Notes: generated by a model not told the origin, from the letters alone. DNA of 64,000 bases from Polaribacter irgensii 23-P (GCF_000153225.1 NZ_CH724148.1:2681611-2745610); one strand, 5' to 3'; counted from the first letter of the stretch, positions 18,226 through 27,667 are shown. Made by a program: numbers and translations.

Positions 18226-18771
18226 ATGAACTTAGATTTTAGTCCTTTTCCTGAGTTGACATCAGAAAGATTAGTCCTACGAGCATTAAAAATCTCCGAC
18301 GCAAAAGCAATTTTTGGACTTAGAACCAACAAAGAAGTGAATACTTTTATTACCCGAAAACTCCTAAATAACCTTTCTGAGGCAAGAGCTTTTGTCGATT
18401 TCACAACAAACTTATCGCAAAAAGCTGTCGGTATCTTTTGGGGTCTTGCTACTAAAGAAAACAATGAAATCATAGGAAGTATTGGTTTACAAAATTTTAA
18501 TATTGAAGAAAAGTATGCGGAAATTGGGTATGATCTGCATCCCAACTTCCAAGAAAGAGGCTTTATGAGTGAGGCTTTTCAAAAAGTCTTAGAATTCACT
18601 TCTCAAAAAATGAATTTAAAAACGATCGAAGCTTTTACCGATAAAAATAATAGTGCCTCTATTGCGTTGTTACAGAAACACGCTTTTAAACTCCAGATAG
18701 AAAGAAGCGATGTTGGCTTTGAAAATAATAGGATTTATCGCCTTGAAAACCCTGCCTTACATAACAATTAA
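18226..18771 (+). CDS. GNAT family N-acetyltransferase (RimJ/RimL-like)
   Basis: This 181-residue acetyltransferase opens with the RimJ/RimL pattern (FPELTSERLVLRALKISDAKAIFGLR). The acetyl-CoA binding region is the strand-plus-helix AEIGYDLHPNFQERGFMSEAF, which keeps the Q/R-x-x-G-x-A/G-type loop as QERGFMSEA, and the C-terminal IEAFTDKNNSASIALLQKHAF. Relatives acetylate ribosomal protein N-termini or small molecules; the target here is unknown. It lies 15 bp after the ABM gene and probably ends the same transcript. Confidence 0.88.
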   Translation: MNLDFSPFPELTSERLVLRALKISDAKAIFGLRTNKEVNTFITRKLLNNLSEARAFVDFTTNLSQKAVGIFWGLATKENNEIIGSIGLQNFNIEEKYAEIGYDLHPNFQERGFMSEAFQKVLEFTSQKMNLKTIEAFTDKNNSASIALLQKHAFKLQIERSDVGFENNRIYRLENPALHNN

Positions 18772-18843
18772 AAAGTGCTGGATATTACTCGATAGAAAAT
18801 AAAGAAACCTTCAAGAAAAAAGTACACCGTTAAAATAATAGAA

Positions 18844-21204
18844 ATGTTTGCCATTTTAAAAAAAGAATTCAACTCGTTTTTTGCAAGTGCTATTGCGTAT
18901 TTAGTAATTGGTGTATTCTTGTTACTGAACGGTTTATTTTTATGGATTTTTAAAAACGATTTTAACATATTAAATGCCGGCTTTGCAGATTTAAACGCTT
19001 TTTTCTCTTTAGCACCTTGGATCTTTTTATTTCTCATTCCTGCAATCACCATGAAAAGTTTTGCAGAGGAGTATAGCACAGGAACCATCGAACTTTTAAA
19101 GACAAAACCAATATCCCACTGGCACATTGTTTTGGAGAAATTTGCAGCTGTACTTCTTTTAGTCTTAACAGCGATCATTCCAACACTTACCTACGCATTT
19201 ACCGTATCACAATTGGGCAATCCAATTGGAAATCTTGACTTCGCAAGCACCCTAGGTTCTTATATCGGTTTGTTTTTTTTAGTTAGCACCTATACTGCAA
19301 TTGGTATCTTTACTTCCATACTCTCTAAAAACCAAATTGTAGCGTTTATTCTTGCTGTCTTGAGCACTTTTGTCTTGTATTATGGTTTCGATAGCGCTGC
19401 AAACTCCTTGGACCAAAATACAGTACTGCAACAAATTGGTATTCATGCACATTATAAAAGTATTTCTCTTGGCGTTTTAGACACGCGAGACCTACTCTAT
19501 TTTGTAAGTATCACCACTTTCTTTTTATTCTTAACTAAAAGGCATTTAGAAACGAATAAAAACACAAAAACAATAGCGCTTTTAATTGTCAGTTTACTAA
19601 TCTTAAACATTCTCAGTCACTCCCATTACAAACGATTTGACTTTACTTCCGACCAAAGATATACCCTTTCTGAAACGACAAAAACTCTTGTTTCTCAAGT
19701 GGATGAAACCCTTTTTATTCAGGTATATTTAGAAGGTGATTTTCCGTCAGAATTTAAAAGGTTGCAAGCAGAAACAAAACAATATCTGGAAGAATTAGCC
19801 TCTTTAAATCAAAAAATTAAAATTAATTTTAAAAACCCAGATAACCAACGAGCGGCCTTAATAAAAAAAGGAATGCTCCCGAGTCAATTAACCATAGAAG
19901 AAGATGGTAAAATGTCTGAAGCGATCATCTTCCCATGGGCAGAGATAAGCTTTGGAAAAAAAACAACCCTAGTTTCACTATTGCCCTCCTCTATTGTGGC
20001 ATCCCAAGACGAACAACTGCAAAAAGCTATTGATAATTTAGAATATGAATTTTCAAGTGCCATACAAACAGTAACACAGAAAAAGCGTAAAAATATAGCC
20101 ATTCTCTCAGGAAACGGAGAATTGACGGACCGATACCAATACAGCTTTTTAAGTGCCGTTGCAAAAAAACACAACTTGGCAAAATTCTCTTTAGATGCCC
20201 ACTCCATAACGGCGCCTCAAACTTTAAAAAACTTGTCAAATTTTGACCTGGCCATCATCGCAAAACCAACTGAAAAATTCACAGAAAAAGAGAAATTTAT
20301 TATCGATCAATTCATTGTAAACGGCGGGAAAACATTGTGGATGCTTGACAACGTGCAAGCAGATCAAGATAATTTGGAAAATACTGGTAATATGTTGGCA
20401 TACCCGATAGATCTTGGGCTTACTGACTTGCTATTTTCGTACGGAATTCGAATAAACAATAGCATTATTAAGGATTTATATGCTGCAAAAATCCCAGTGG
20501 CAACAGGCAACATTGGCAAACAGGCACAATTTAAAAATTTAGATTGGTACTACCATCCACTAGCGCAAGGCAACCCCGACAGTCCCATCACAAAAAATAT
20601 TTTGCCCGTGCGTTTACAATTTGCGAATCAAATAGATACTTTAAAAAATAACATTATTAAAACTCCGTTATTGGTAAGTTCCCCTTTAACACAGAAAGTT
20701 GGGACTCCAAAAATAATTGCAATACAAGCAATTGCCGAAGAAGTTGTTGAAAGCGATTATAACAGCGGAAATCAATTATTTGGGGTGCTTTTATCCGGAA
20801 ACTTTAATTCTGCTTATAGCAACAGAATAAAACCCTTTGGAACTTCCCTTTTTAAAATTCAATCTAAATTTAATAAAATGATTGTTATTTCAGACGGTGA
20901 TGTTGGGAGGAATCAAATACTAAAAGAGCAACCTTACAGTTTGTCCCGTGACAAATGGACAAATCAACAATTTGGAAATAAAGACTTCTTATTAAATGCT
21001 GTAGACTACTTATTAGACGATATCGGTTTGTTAAATCTTAGAAATAGGTCTTTACAAATACGCATGTTGGATAAACAAATAGCCTATAAAGAACGCTTTT
21101 TTTGGCAATTTTTAAATGTGTTCTTACCGCTGGCCATATTAGGTGCTTTTGGTCTTTGTTTCAGATACATACGAAAACGAAAATATGGCTTTATAAAGCC
21201 TTAA
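18844..21204 (+). CDS. gldFG: GldF-GldG fusion: gliding-motility ABC transporter permease plus substrate-binding-like component
   Basis: One uninterrupted 786-residue frame covers what are normally two genes. Residues 1 to about 235 are GldF: six hydrophobic segments with the FAEEYSTGTIELLKTKPIS loop of ABC-2 permeases. Residues from about 243 are GldG: an N-terminal membrane anchor (IALLIVSLLILNIL), then YKRFDFTSDQRYTLSETTK, a DUF4350/Gld-type domain, and a C-terminal helix before RYIRKRKYG. In Flavobacterium johnsoniae GldF and GldG are separate and work with the ATPase GldA in gliding and type IX secretion-related motility. No gldA is in the window. The join region (about residues 236-243, ETNKNTKT) has no stop or internal ATG. 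Confidence 0.9.
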   Translation: MFAILKKEFNSFFASAIAYLVIGVFLLLNGLFLWIFKNDFNILNAGFADLNAFFSLAPWIFLFLIPAITMKSFAEEYSTGTIELLKTKPISHWHIVLEKFAAVLLLVLTAIIPTLTYAFTVSQLGNPIGNLDFASTLGSYIGLFFLVSTYTAIGIFTSILSKNQIVAFILAVLSTFVLYYGFDSAANSLDQNTVLQQIGIHAHYKSISLGVLDTRDLLYFVSITTFFLFLTKRHLETNKNTKTIALLIVSLLILNILSHSHYKRFDFTSDQRYTLSETTKTLVSQVDETLFIQVYLEGDFPSEFKRLQAETKQYLEELASLNQKIKINFKNPDNQRAALIKKGMLPSQLTIEEDGKMSEAIIFPWAEISFGKKTTLVSLLPSSIVASQDEQLQKAIDNLEYEFSSAIQTVTQKKRKNIAILSGNGELTDRYQYSFLSAVAKKHNLAKFSLDAHSITAPQTLKNLSNFDLAIIAKPTEKFTEKEKFIIDQFIVNGGKTLWMLDNVQADQDNLENTGNMLAYPIDLGLTDLLFSYGIRINNSIIKDLYAAKIPVATGNIGKQAQFKNLDWYYHPLAQGNPDSPITKNILPVRLQFANQIDTLKNNIIKTPLLVSSPLTQKVGTPKIIAIQAIAEEVVESDYNSGNQLFGVLLSGNFNSAYSNRIKPFGTSLFKIQSKFNKMIVISDGDVGRNQILKEQPYSLSRDKWTNQQFGNKDFLLNAVDYLLDDIGLLNLRNRSLQIRMLDKQIAYKERFFWQFLNVFLPLAILGAFGLCFRYIRKRKYGFIKP

Positions 21205-21344
21205 AAAACACTATTGTCGATAAAAGCGCAGTACTTTCTTTTCTGAAACGAAGACTGGAGTTCCTCAAAATAAAAATCCTATCTTTTAGGAAATATGTAT
21301 TTCCATGCACTTTTAAAAGCGCCCCCTTATTCAAGAGCAGTATC

Positions 21345-22112
21345 TCACTCTTTTAGGGTCAATAAGCTATCATGGATAAAAGTATAATTGAGTAGCAATT
21401 GTACTTTCTCAGCAGAAACTATTTTCCACTGGAACTCTTGATTTTCTTCAAATTCTGGAGCTTTAAAACCTCTACTTAACTTTGCATTTGTATAAAATGC
21501 CCTTCTTGTAGGATGGTGATTAGCACAAGCATTGAATACCGTACCCCAACAATTTTGAACAATAATCAAATGAATTATTTCAATGCAATCTTCCCGATGA
21601 ATCATGTTTACAAATCCTTCTGGCTGTGAAATTTTTCGGCCGTCTTTGAACCAATTTGCAGGATGTCGATCACCTCCGAATAGCCCAGCAAAACGAAGAA
21701 TTGTTGTTTCAAAAAAAGTATTTTCTCTAAATAGGTTCTCAATGGTTGTGAGTGGGTTTATTAAGACCGCATCTTCCTCCGTCATGACTCGATTCAAACT
21801 CCCATAAACAGACGTAGAGCTAATAAAAATAACTTTCTGAACGGCTGAATTCTGAATTTGAGAAATCAAATTTTTAAATGCGTCGATATCTTTAGACGTA
21901 ATTGCAATAATTAAAATATCTGTTTCTAAAAAAGTGTCAAACCCCTTGAATTCAGAAATATTCAACAAATGCATTTCAATTCCCAAAAGCTCTAAATCAC
22001 TAATTTTTTTTTCTGAAGTAGTAGAACCTTTGACTTGAAAACCAGCCTCTAAAAACGACATTGCCAAAGGAACTCCCAACCAGCCGCAACCTAAAATACT
22101 AACATTTCTCAT
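21345..22112 (-). CDS. NAD(P)-dependent epimerase/dehydratase-like Rossmann protein (YeeZ-like)
   Basis: This 255-residue protein opens with a Rossmann nucleotide-binding motif (SILGCGWLGVPLAMSF). It continues as an extended SDR/atypical epimerase, with the segment VIFISSTSVYG holding a Ser, and GDRHPANWFKDGRKI downstream, as in E. coli YeeZ-type proteins. The classical Y-x3-K catalytic pair is not clearly present, so the enzymatic activity is uncertain. It is the downstream gene of a two-gene minus-strand run with the aquaporin (30 bp gap). Confidence 0.85.
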   Translation of the reverse strand: MRNVSILGCGWLGVPLAMSFLEAGFQVKGSTTSEKKISDLELLGIEMHLLNISEFKGFDTFLETDILIIAITSKDIDAFKNLISQIQNSAVQKVIFISSTSVYGSLNRVMTEEDAVLINPLTTIENLFRENTFFETTILRFAGLFGGDRHPANWFKDGRKISQPEGFVNMIHREDCIEIIHLIIVQNCWGTVFNACANHHPTRRAFYTNAKLSRGFKAPEFEENQEFQWKIVSAEKVQLLLNYTFIHDSLLTLKE

Positions 22113-22142
22113 TTCTTAAAATAAATTACACTTAAACCTGCA

Positions 22143-22817
22143 CTAGCAAGCTACTTCATCACAACAATTGTCGTGTTTTATTAGTTTACAAGAGACTACT
22201 GCAAGTATTGCCCCTAATATTGGAGCCACAATATACAACCAAAGTCCTGCTGTATTTCCAGAAAGAACATTTGGCGCAATTGAACGCACTGGATTCATAG
22301 AAGCATTGGTAATTGGCCCTGCAAACATGGCTTCTAAAAGCACCACTGCTCCAACGGCAATTCCTGCAATAATTCCTATTTCTTTACTTCCAGTAGATAC
22401 ATTGATAATTACAACCATCAAGAAAAAAGTAAGCAGCAACTCTAAGACAAAAGCCCTACCAACATCAACAGTAGGAATGGTGGCTCCAAGTGTCTCACTC
22501 CCTGGAAATAAGTACCACAAGACCATACTCGCAGCAAAAGCACCTAAAAGCTGCGCAATAATATAACTCGGTACTTCCTTCCAAGAGAACTTTTTGGCAA
22601 AAGCAAAAGCGATTGTTACCGCTGGATTAAAATGAGCTCCTGAAGTTTCTCCAAAAGCATAAATCATCGCCATTACAATCAAACCCCAAGTAATTGCAAT
22701 TCCTACATGTGTAACTTCGCCACCAGTTACTTCATTTACCGTCATAGCGCCAGTACCACAAAAAATCATGGAAAACGTACCTATAAATTCCGAAATATAT
22801 TTTTTCATTTTCAACAT
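22143..22817 (-). CDS. NIP/AqpN-like major intrinsic protein (aquaglyceroporin)
   Basis: This 224-residue channel has six transmembrane helices and the two pore loops. The first is SGAHFNPAVTIAFA with a normal NPA. The second is ITNASMNPVRSIAP, in which NPA is NPV. The surrounding sequence (GGEVTHVGIAITWGLIVMAMIYAFGE and EIGIIAGIAVGAVVLLEAMFAGP, each read in pieces) resembles nodulin-26-like and bacterial AqpN channels more than AqpZ or GlpF. Those channels pass metalloid acids and small solutes. A Trp in helix 2 (ITWGL) fits the NIP-I selectivity filter. The C-terminus is Cys-rich (HDNCCDEVAC). The start could also be ATG 22808, which trims three residues. Confidence 0.9.
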   Translation of the reverse strand: MLKMKKYISEFIGTFSMIFCGTGAMTVNEVTGGEVTHVGIAITWGLIVMAMIYAFGETSGAHFNPAVTIAFAFAKKFSWKEVPSYIIAQLLGAFAASMVLWYLFPGSETLGATIPTVDVGRAFVLELLLTFFLMVVIINVSTGSKEIGIIAGIAVGAVVLLEAMFAGPITNASMNPVRSIAPNVLSGNTAGLWLYIVAPILGAILAVVSCKLIKHDNCCDEVAC

Positions 22818-22992
22818 TATTTTAAATATTTTTTAAGCCTAGATGTCAGATTCGAATGTCTTTAGACTGCAATAATAAAGCCTTCTAACCACAAGAAATA
22901 CAAAGATACTGCGCTTTACTTTAAGATATCGTTAACATTTATCGTTTTATGAAAGCTTAATTTTGAGAATATTAATTAAAAAACAACATCTT

Positions 22993-23841
22993 ATGAAAAA
23001 AATAATAGCATGCTTATTTGCAATTGGCATCAGTTCAATTTCAAGCGCACAAATTGAAACTCCAGCACCAAGTCCTGGACAAAAAATAGAACAAAAAGTT
23101 GGTTTGACAGACATTACATTAGAATATTCAAGACCCAGCATGAAAGGCAGAACCATCTTTGGCAATTTGGCAGCATATGGAAAAGTATGGAGAACAGGCG
23201 CAAATGAAAATACCAAATTAACGTTTTCTACGGACTTCATCATCGATGGAAATTCTTTAGAAAAAGGGACCTATGCTTTGTATACTATTCCTGGCAAGGA
23301 AACCTGGGATATTATTTTATATAAAGATGCTGGTAATTGGGGAAACCCAGAAAACTGGGATAGAACAAAAGTAGCTGCTCAAGTAAATGTTCCTACTCAG
23401 AACCTCACTATGAATATTGAGACACTCACCATTGGTTTTGATAATTTAACAAACAGTTCTGCAATTTTAGGGATTATGTGGGAAAATACGTATGTGGGGC
23501 TCAAACTCGAAACACCCACAGATATGATGGTTTCAAAAAGTATTACCCAAGTAATGAACGGACCTTCTGCTAACGATATGTTTGGTGCAGCTGTGTACTA
23601 CCTACAAACAGATAAAGACATGAATATGGCACAGGTATGGATTGACAAAGCTGTTGAAATGACCGCTGACGCCCCTAAATTTTGGTATTTAAGACAACAA
23701 TCTCTAATTCATGCAAAAGCAGGAAAAACTAAAACTGCAATTTCTGCTGCGAAGGCATCTATAAAATATGCTAAAATTGCAAATAATGAAGATTATGTCA
23801 AAATGAATACTGCCTCTTTAAAAGAATGGGGGGCATTATAA
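22993..23841 (+). CDS. DUF2911 domain protein, secreted
   Basis: The protein is 282 residues from the ATG at 22993, which gives a clean signal peptide (KKIIACLFAIGISSISSAQ). The mature part opens with the DUF2911 pattern (SPGQKIEQKVGLTDITLEYS, then RPSMKGRTIFG, YGKVWRTGANENTK, KGTYALYTIPG), followed by a C-terminal helical region of about 90 residues with TPR-like repeats (AQVWIDKAVEM, AKAGKTKTAISAAKASIKYAK). DUF2911 has no known biochemical function. The frame is open to 22963, but that would mask the signal peptide. A TAATTTTG -7-like element lies at 22958-22965, and a terminator follows at 23862. Confidence 0.88.
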   Translation: MKKIIACLFAIGISSISSAQIETPAPSPGQKIEQKVGLTDITLEYSRPSMKGRTIFGNLAAYGKVWRTGANENTKLTFSTDFIIDGNSLEKGTYALYTIPGKETWDIILYKDAGNWGNPENWDRTKVAAQVNVPTQNLTMNIETLTIGFDNLTNSSAILGIMWENTYVGLKLETPTDMMVSKSITQVMNGPSANDMFGAAVYYLQTDKDMNMAQVWIDKAVEMTADAPKFWYLRQQSLIHAKAGKTKTAISAAKASIKYAKIANNEDYVKMNTASLKEWGAL

Positions 23842-23861
23842 ACACGACTACTTATAAACTT

Positions 23862-23894
23862 AAAAACCCTCAAGCAGAAGCTTGAGGGTTTTTA
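23862..23894 (+). terminator. Intrinsic terminator after the DUF2911 gene
   Basis: A stem of about 11 bp (CCTCAAGC / GCTTGAGG plus flanking A/T pairs) with a tight loop ends in a T-run. It lies between convergent genes and may serve both. Confidence 0.85.
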
Positions 23895-23927
23895 ATATAA
23901 ATTCGATGTACTTCTAAATTTAGAAGA

Positions 23928-25103
23928 TTAATAAGTCCGGTATTGCTTTGTTTCTTCGAAAACAGCATCCAATATTTTTTGATCTATTTCTTCAAAAGTC
24001 AGGCTTTTTCGCTGCATTACAGCAATCACTACCTCGTATACTTTGACCATCTGAAAGGTTACAAAACCAGCAGCACCGCCCCAACTATAAGAAGGAACAA
24101 AATTTCTAGGGAAGCCACTCCCAAAAATATTAGCACTTACTCCTATTACAGTTCCTGTATTGAACATCGTATTAATAGCGCACTTAGAGTGGTCTCCCAT
24201 CATTAAACCACAAAACTGTAATCCTGTTTTTGCAAAGCGTCCAGTTTCGTAATCCCATAACTTTACCTCAGCATAGTTGTTTTTTAAATTCGAAGTACTT
24301 GTCCCAGCGCCAATATTGCACCATTCGCCAATCACCGAATTACCTAGATATCCATCATGTCCTTTGCTGGAATATCCAAAAATAACAGCATTGCTTACCT
24401 CACCTCCAATTTTACAATACGGTCCAAGTGTTGTGTCTTTGTAAATTTTTGCACCCATTTTCAGGACAGAATTTTCCCCCATTGCAAAAGGGCCGCGAAT
24501 GCTCGCCCCTTCCATAATTTGTGCATTTTTACCAATATAAATTGGTCCTTCAGAAGCGTTTAAGGTTGCGAACAATATTTCTGCGCCAACTTCTATAAAA
24601 ATATTTTCTTTATTCAAAACTTGCACTCCCGCTGGTATCGGTTCTGAAGTTCTATCTTCAGTAACCAACTCATAATCTTGCTGAATTGCTTTTCCATTAT
24701 TTGAAAAAATATCCCACGTATTTTTTATTTGAATCAACTCTTCTTCAAACTCAAATTGCGTGTAGCTGTCAAAATTCACTTCTTCTTGTTGGTCTGTAGT
24801 ATAAAAAGCAATGACATCCTCTCCTTTAAAAATGGCTTCATTCTTAGCGAGCTTTTTCACCATATCAACCAAAGCTGCTGTGGGACAAAAAGAAGCATTG
24901 ATAAGAATGTTTTCTTCCATTTCTACCATTGGATACTTTTCCTCTAAATGTGCTGCAGTAATTGTTGTTGTTGTCAAACCTAAATATTTTTCCCATTTTT
25001 CTCTAATAGTTAGAATACCGATTCTAATATCTCCAACAGGTCTAGTATGGGTAAAGGGTAATAGTGCTGTTCTTACATCACTATCGAATAACACATAATT
25101 CAT
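23928..25103 (-). CDS. Bacteroidota alternative GlmU (N-acetylglucosamine-1-phosphate uridyltransferase/acetyltransferase-like)
   Basis: This 391-residue protein matches the alternative GlmU family found in Bacteroidota, proposed to make UDP-GlcNAc. The N-terminal half is a nucleotidyltransferase-like domain (HTRPVGDIRIGILTIREKWEK near the start). The C-terminal half is a left-handed beta-helix with hexapeptide repeats from about residue 190 (GPIYIGKNAQIMEGASIRGP, VIGEWCNIGAGTSTSN). The repeats indicate an acyltransferase trimer. glmM, which makes its substrate, lies 35 kb away in the same window. A 1.1-kb gene-poor gap lies upstream. Confidence 0.88.
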   Translation of the reverse strand: MNYVLFDSDVRTALLPFTHTRPVGDIRIGILTIREKWEKYLGLTTTTITAAHLEEKYPMVEMEENILINASFCPTAALVDMVKKLAKNEAIFKGEDVIAFYTTDQQEEVNFDSYTQFEFEEELIQIKNTWDIFSNNGKAIQQDYELVTEDRTSEPIPAGVQVLNKENIFIEVGAEILFATLNASEGPIYIGKNAQIMEGASIRGPFAMGENSVLKMGAKIYKDTTLGPYCKIGGEVSNAVIFGYSSKGHDGYLGNSVIGEWCNIGAGTSTSNLKNNYAEVKLWDYETGRFAKTGLQFCGLMMGDHSKCAINTMFNTGTVIGVSANIFGSGFPRNFVPSYSWGGAAGFVTFQMVKVYEVVIAVMQRKSLTFEEIDQKILDAVFEETKQYRTY

Positions 25104-26260
25104 TTTGTTTTTTTTTAAAGCTTACAAATTTACTCTAAAATGCGAATAAAAAAAACCGATTGCAAAAAAATACAATCAGCTTTTGATATTCTAAAACGTA
25201 TCTGTGTGGCCTTCTGACCTATTTTAAAAATATAGTTTTCATCTCTTTCCTCTCTTTAAAGCGAAACAATAGTTGTTTGTCTGTTTAAAGTAGAATTTAA
25301 TAGAACGCCTTGTAATAGCATTTTCACCGTTCAAAAGAGGTAATTCTAGCCACATTAATTCTATTGTTTAGTTCTGAGGCGATTAAAGAAGTATCTTCTT
25401 TAGACATTCGCTTTGCTCACAATTGTTTACCTAAAAAATTGTAAACTTAAATATTATGTTTTTCCACATCTCGAATTTCAAAGGCGATCGAAAGTATCGT
25501 TTCAGATGAATTTGGATATGTCAATCGTTCCCAATATCTCGAAAGAGTAAATACTTAGGGATCCCTCAACTACTAAGGTAATCGTTCCGTACATGTTTAT
25601 ATAATGGAAATGCGAACATAATGGCCTGAACCGATTACAAAAATTGTGTAATAAAATAGATCTGATATAGTATTTGAAGCCAATCCACTGTTAAATTCTT
25701 CGCTAGCAACATTTTTACGTGCCAAATTGTGAACACTACTACAAGTCCAATTTACAATATCTACAATCCTTAGTGCTCTGCTTGCATTTAGTGCACGAAT
25801 TGCAGTTGCAATTGGATTTAAATTATAATTCCAATCGATTTTTACCATATTTTTCTGCGTATTTGTACTAAAAGAAAATATAAATAATTAAATAAAAAGT
25901 AGTTTTTAAACTATAATTTTATACGAGAACTATATAGACTTAAAGAGAAAAAGAACATCACTTGTAAGGGATAAAAACATCATGTCTAACCTACAAACTT
26001 TTAAAAAGCAATGTATTGACTATTTTATCAAAAAAAAAGAACTCGATTAAAGAAACAATTTCCGAATTTTACCTCGTCTAAAAATTTCCTGAGAAGGAAA
26101 TGGAATTTTATCTTTTATGAAAAATAGATTCGTATTTTTGAGTAACAAAGAATGCGATGCATAAAAGGCACTCAGTTCTTAACAATCCTAAAATGAGTCT
26201 GCCAACTTCTTGTACAAAAAAGAAGTGCTCTAACGTCAGTATCACTGCAAAAACACATAA
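25104..26260. other. Gene-poor 1.1-kb gap with possible gene remnants
   Basis: No gene in this stretch can be supported. The only notable open frames are an 83-codon minus-strand frame at 25597-25848 (IDWNYNLNPIATAIRALNAS...), which resembles no family I know, and a short plus-strand frame at 25982-26050 (MSNLQTFKKQCIDYFIKK) that stops early. In a different frame right after it, codons could continue (LKKQFPNFTSSKNFLRRK). Both could be relics of decayed genes or chance frames in AT-rich DNA. A TATTTTTG promoter-like element at 26133-26140 may belong to the downstream thioesterase. Confidence 0.4.
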
Positions 26261-26812
26261 ATGATTAAAAAATTCAAAAGTATCGAAGCATCACAATTAA
26301 CAATTACAGAGTTGATGCTGCCCTCTCATTCTAATTTTAGAGGAAAAATACATGGTGGTCATATTTTAAATCTAATGGATCAAATTGCTTTTGCCTGCGC
26401 ATCTAAACACTCTAGCAATTATTGTGTCACGGCTTCCGTTAACAAGGTAGACTTTTTAAATCCCATTGATGTAGGAGAATTATTAACCTTAAAGGCTTCA
26501 ATAAACTATACGGGTCGTACCTCTATGGTTGTTGGATTGCGTGTAGAATCTGAAAATATTAGAACCGGAGAAACCAAACACTGCAATTCTTCTTATTTCA
26601 CCATGGTGGCAAAAGATGATCATGGAAAAAGCACTCCGATACCTGGAATAATTTTAACGAACAAAGATGAGATTAGGCGCTATGCAAGATCAATTACACG
26701 ACAAAAAGAAGGGAGCCACAGAACTTCTCGTTTTAGCAGCGAAGCATTCAAAACCGAAGACTACTTGCCACTTTTGGCTAAGAGTAACGCTAAAATTGAA
26801 TTTCCTAAGTAA
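26261..26812 (+). CDS. Acyl-CoA thioesterase (hotdog fold)
   Basis: This 183-residue cytosolic hotdog-fold thioesterase is of the YciA/ACOT type. Visible features are the opening MLPSHSNFRGKIHGGHILNLMD with the HGG motif and catalytic Asp context (LMDQIAFACASKH), then the beta-strand VTASVNKVDFLNPIDVGELL. These enzymes hydrolyse acyl-CoAs; chain-length preference is unknown. The C-terminal 40 residues are basic and specific to this group. It stands alone on the plus strand, followed by a terminator shared with the convergent fasciclin gene. Confidence 0.9.
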   Translation: MIKKFKSIEASQLTITELMLPSHSNFRGKIHGGHILNLMDQIAFACASKHSSNYCVTASVNKVDFLNPIDVGELLTLKASINYTGRTSMVVGLRVESENIRTGETKHCNSSYFTMVAKDDHGKSTPIPGIILTNKDEIRRYARSITRQKEGSHRTSRFSSEAFKTEDYLPLLAKSNAKIEFPK

Positions 26813-26860
26813 ATAACTCGATTGCTGCTTCTTACATTTACTATTGATTGTGCTGTAAAC

Positions 26861-26894
26861 AAAAAAAAGTCTTCAATTTCTTGAAGACTTTTTT
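26861..26894. terminator. Bidirectional intrinsic terminator
   Basis: The stem pairs GTCTTCAA with TTGAAGAC around a 4-nt loop, with an A-run on the left and a T-run on the right. It separates the convergent thioesterase and fasciclin genes. Confidence 0.88.
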
Positions 26895-26915
26895 AAAATT
26901 TTAAAATACGATACC

Positions 26916-27485
26916 TTATTTAGGCATTACAACACTATCAATTGCATGTATCACACCATTTGAAGCTGCTACATCTGCAATCACTACAGTTGCAACGTTT
27001 CCATTTTCATCCGTTAAAATAACATTTGCACCATCTAAAGAAGCTACTAGTGTTCCTCCTTGAACTGTTGTTACCTTAAAAGCTCCTTCATTTGCCTTAA
27101 TCGCTGCGATAACAGCTGCTGCATCAAACTTTCCTGCAACCACGTGATGTGTTAGTATCCCTGTTAAAGTTCCTTTGTTTGCAGGCTCTAGTAGACTAGC
27201 TACTGTTCCTTCAGGTAATTTTGCGAAAGCAGCATTCGTAGGAGCAAATACCGTGAAAGGCCCTTCACTACTTAAGGTTTCAACTAAATCTGCCGCTTTC
27301 ACTGCCGCTACTAAAGTCGAAAAATTCTCGTTTCCTGCCGCTACTCCAACAATATTAGGTCCTTGTACTACTGTAACTACTGCTACTGTTTCATCTTTTG
27401 CCTCTTCAGTTTTTGTAGATTTACATGATGTCATTGCAAAAAATCCGATGGCTACAGCCGCTAAATATAAATTCTTAGTCTTCAT
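26916..27485 (-). CDS. Fasciclin (FAS1) domain lipoprotein
   Basis: This 189-residue secreted protein has a lipoprotein signal (MKTKNLYLAAVAIGFFAMTSC) with the lipobox Cys at residue 21. One FAS1 domain fills about residues 50-188. It has the H1 motif GPFTVFAPTNAAFAKLP and the H2-like ending ASNGVIHAIDSVVMPK. FAS1 domains mediate adhesion in secreted or surface proteins. There is no second domain. It is a single gene, flanked by two terminators. Confidence 0.92.
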   Translation of the reverse strand: MKTKNLYLAAVAIGFFAMTSCKSTKTEEAKDETVAVVTVVQGPNIVGVAAGNENFSTLVAAVKAADLVETLSSEGPFTVFAPTNAAFAKLPEGTVASLLEPANKGTLTGILTHHVVAGKFDAAAVIAAIKANEGAFKVTTVQGGTLVASLDGANVILTDENGNVATVVIADVAASNGVIHAIDSVVMPK

Positions 27486-27605
27486 AATATATAGTTTAGT
27501 TATTAATTGAATTCAAAGATATTTTTTAAATTGTTACTTGAACATTAATTTTGTTTAAAGTAATGTTAAATTTAATAGACAAAATAAATAAGCAAATTCA
27601 ACTTC

Positions 27606-27649
27606 AAAAAAAACTTCCAAATCTCATTAGAGAATTGGAAGTTTTTTTT
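27606..27649. terminator. Intrinsic terminator, bidirectional
   Basis: A 15-nt arm (A-run plus CTTCCAA, 27606-27620) pairs with TTGGAAG plus a T-run (27635-27649) around a 14-nt loop. It lies 18 bp downstream of the carB stop on the minus strand and is most likely its terminator. Confidence 0.85.
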
Positions 27650-27667
27650 GAACCAATCTGTAAATTA

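Noticed and set aside
25597..25848. 83-codon minus-strand open frame
   Set aside because: It has no recognised relatives, no promoter and no ribosome-binding site that I can see. It is kept only as a remark in the gap entry.
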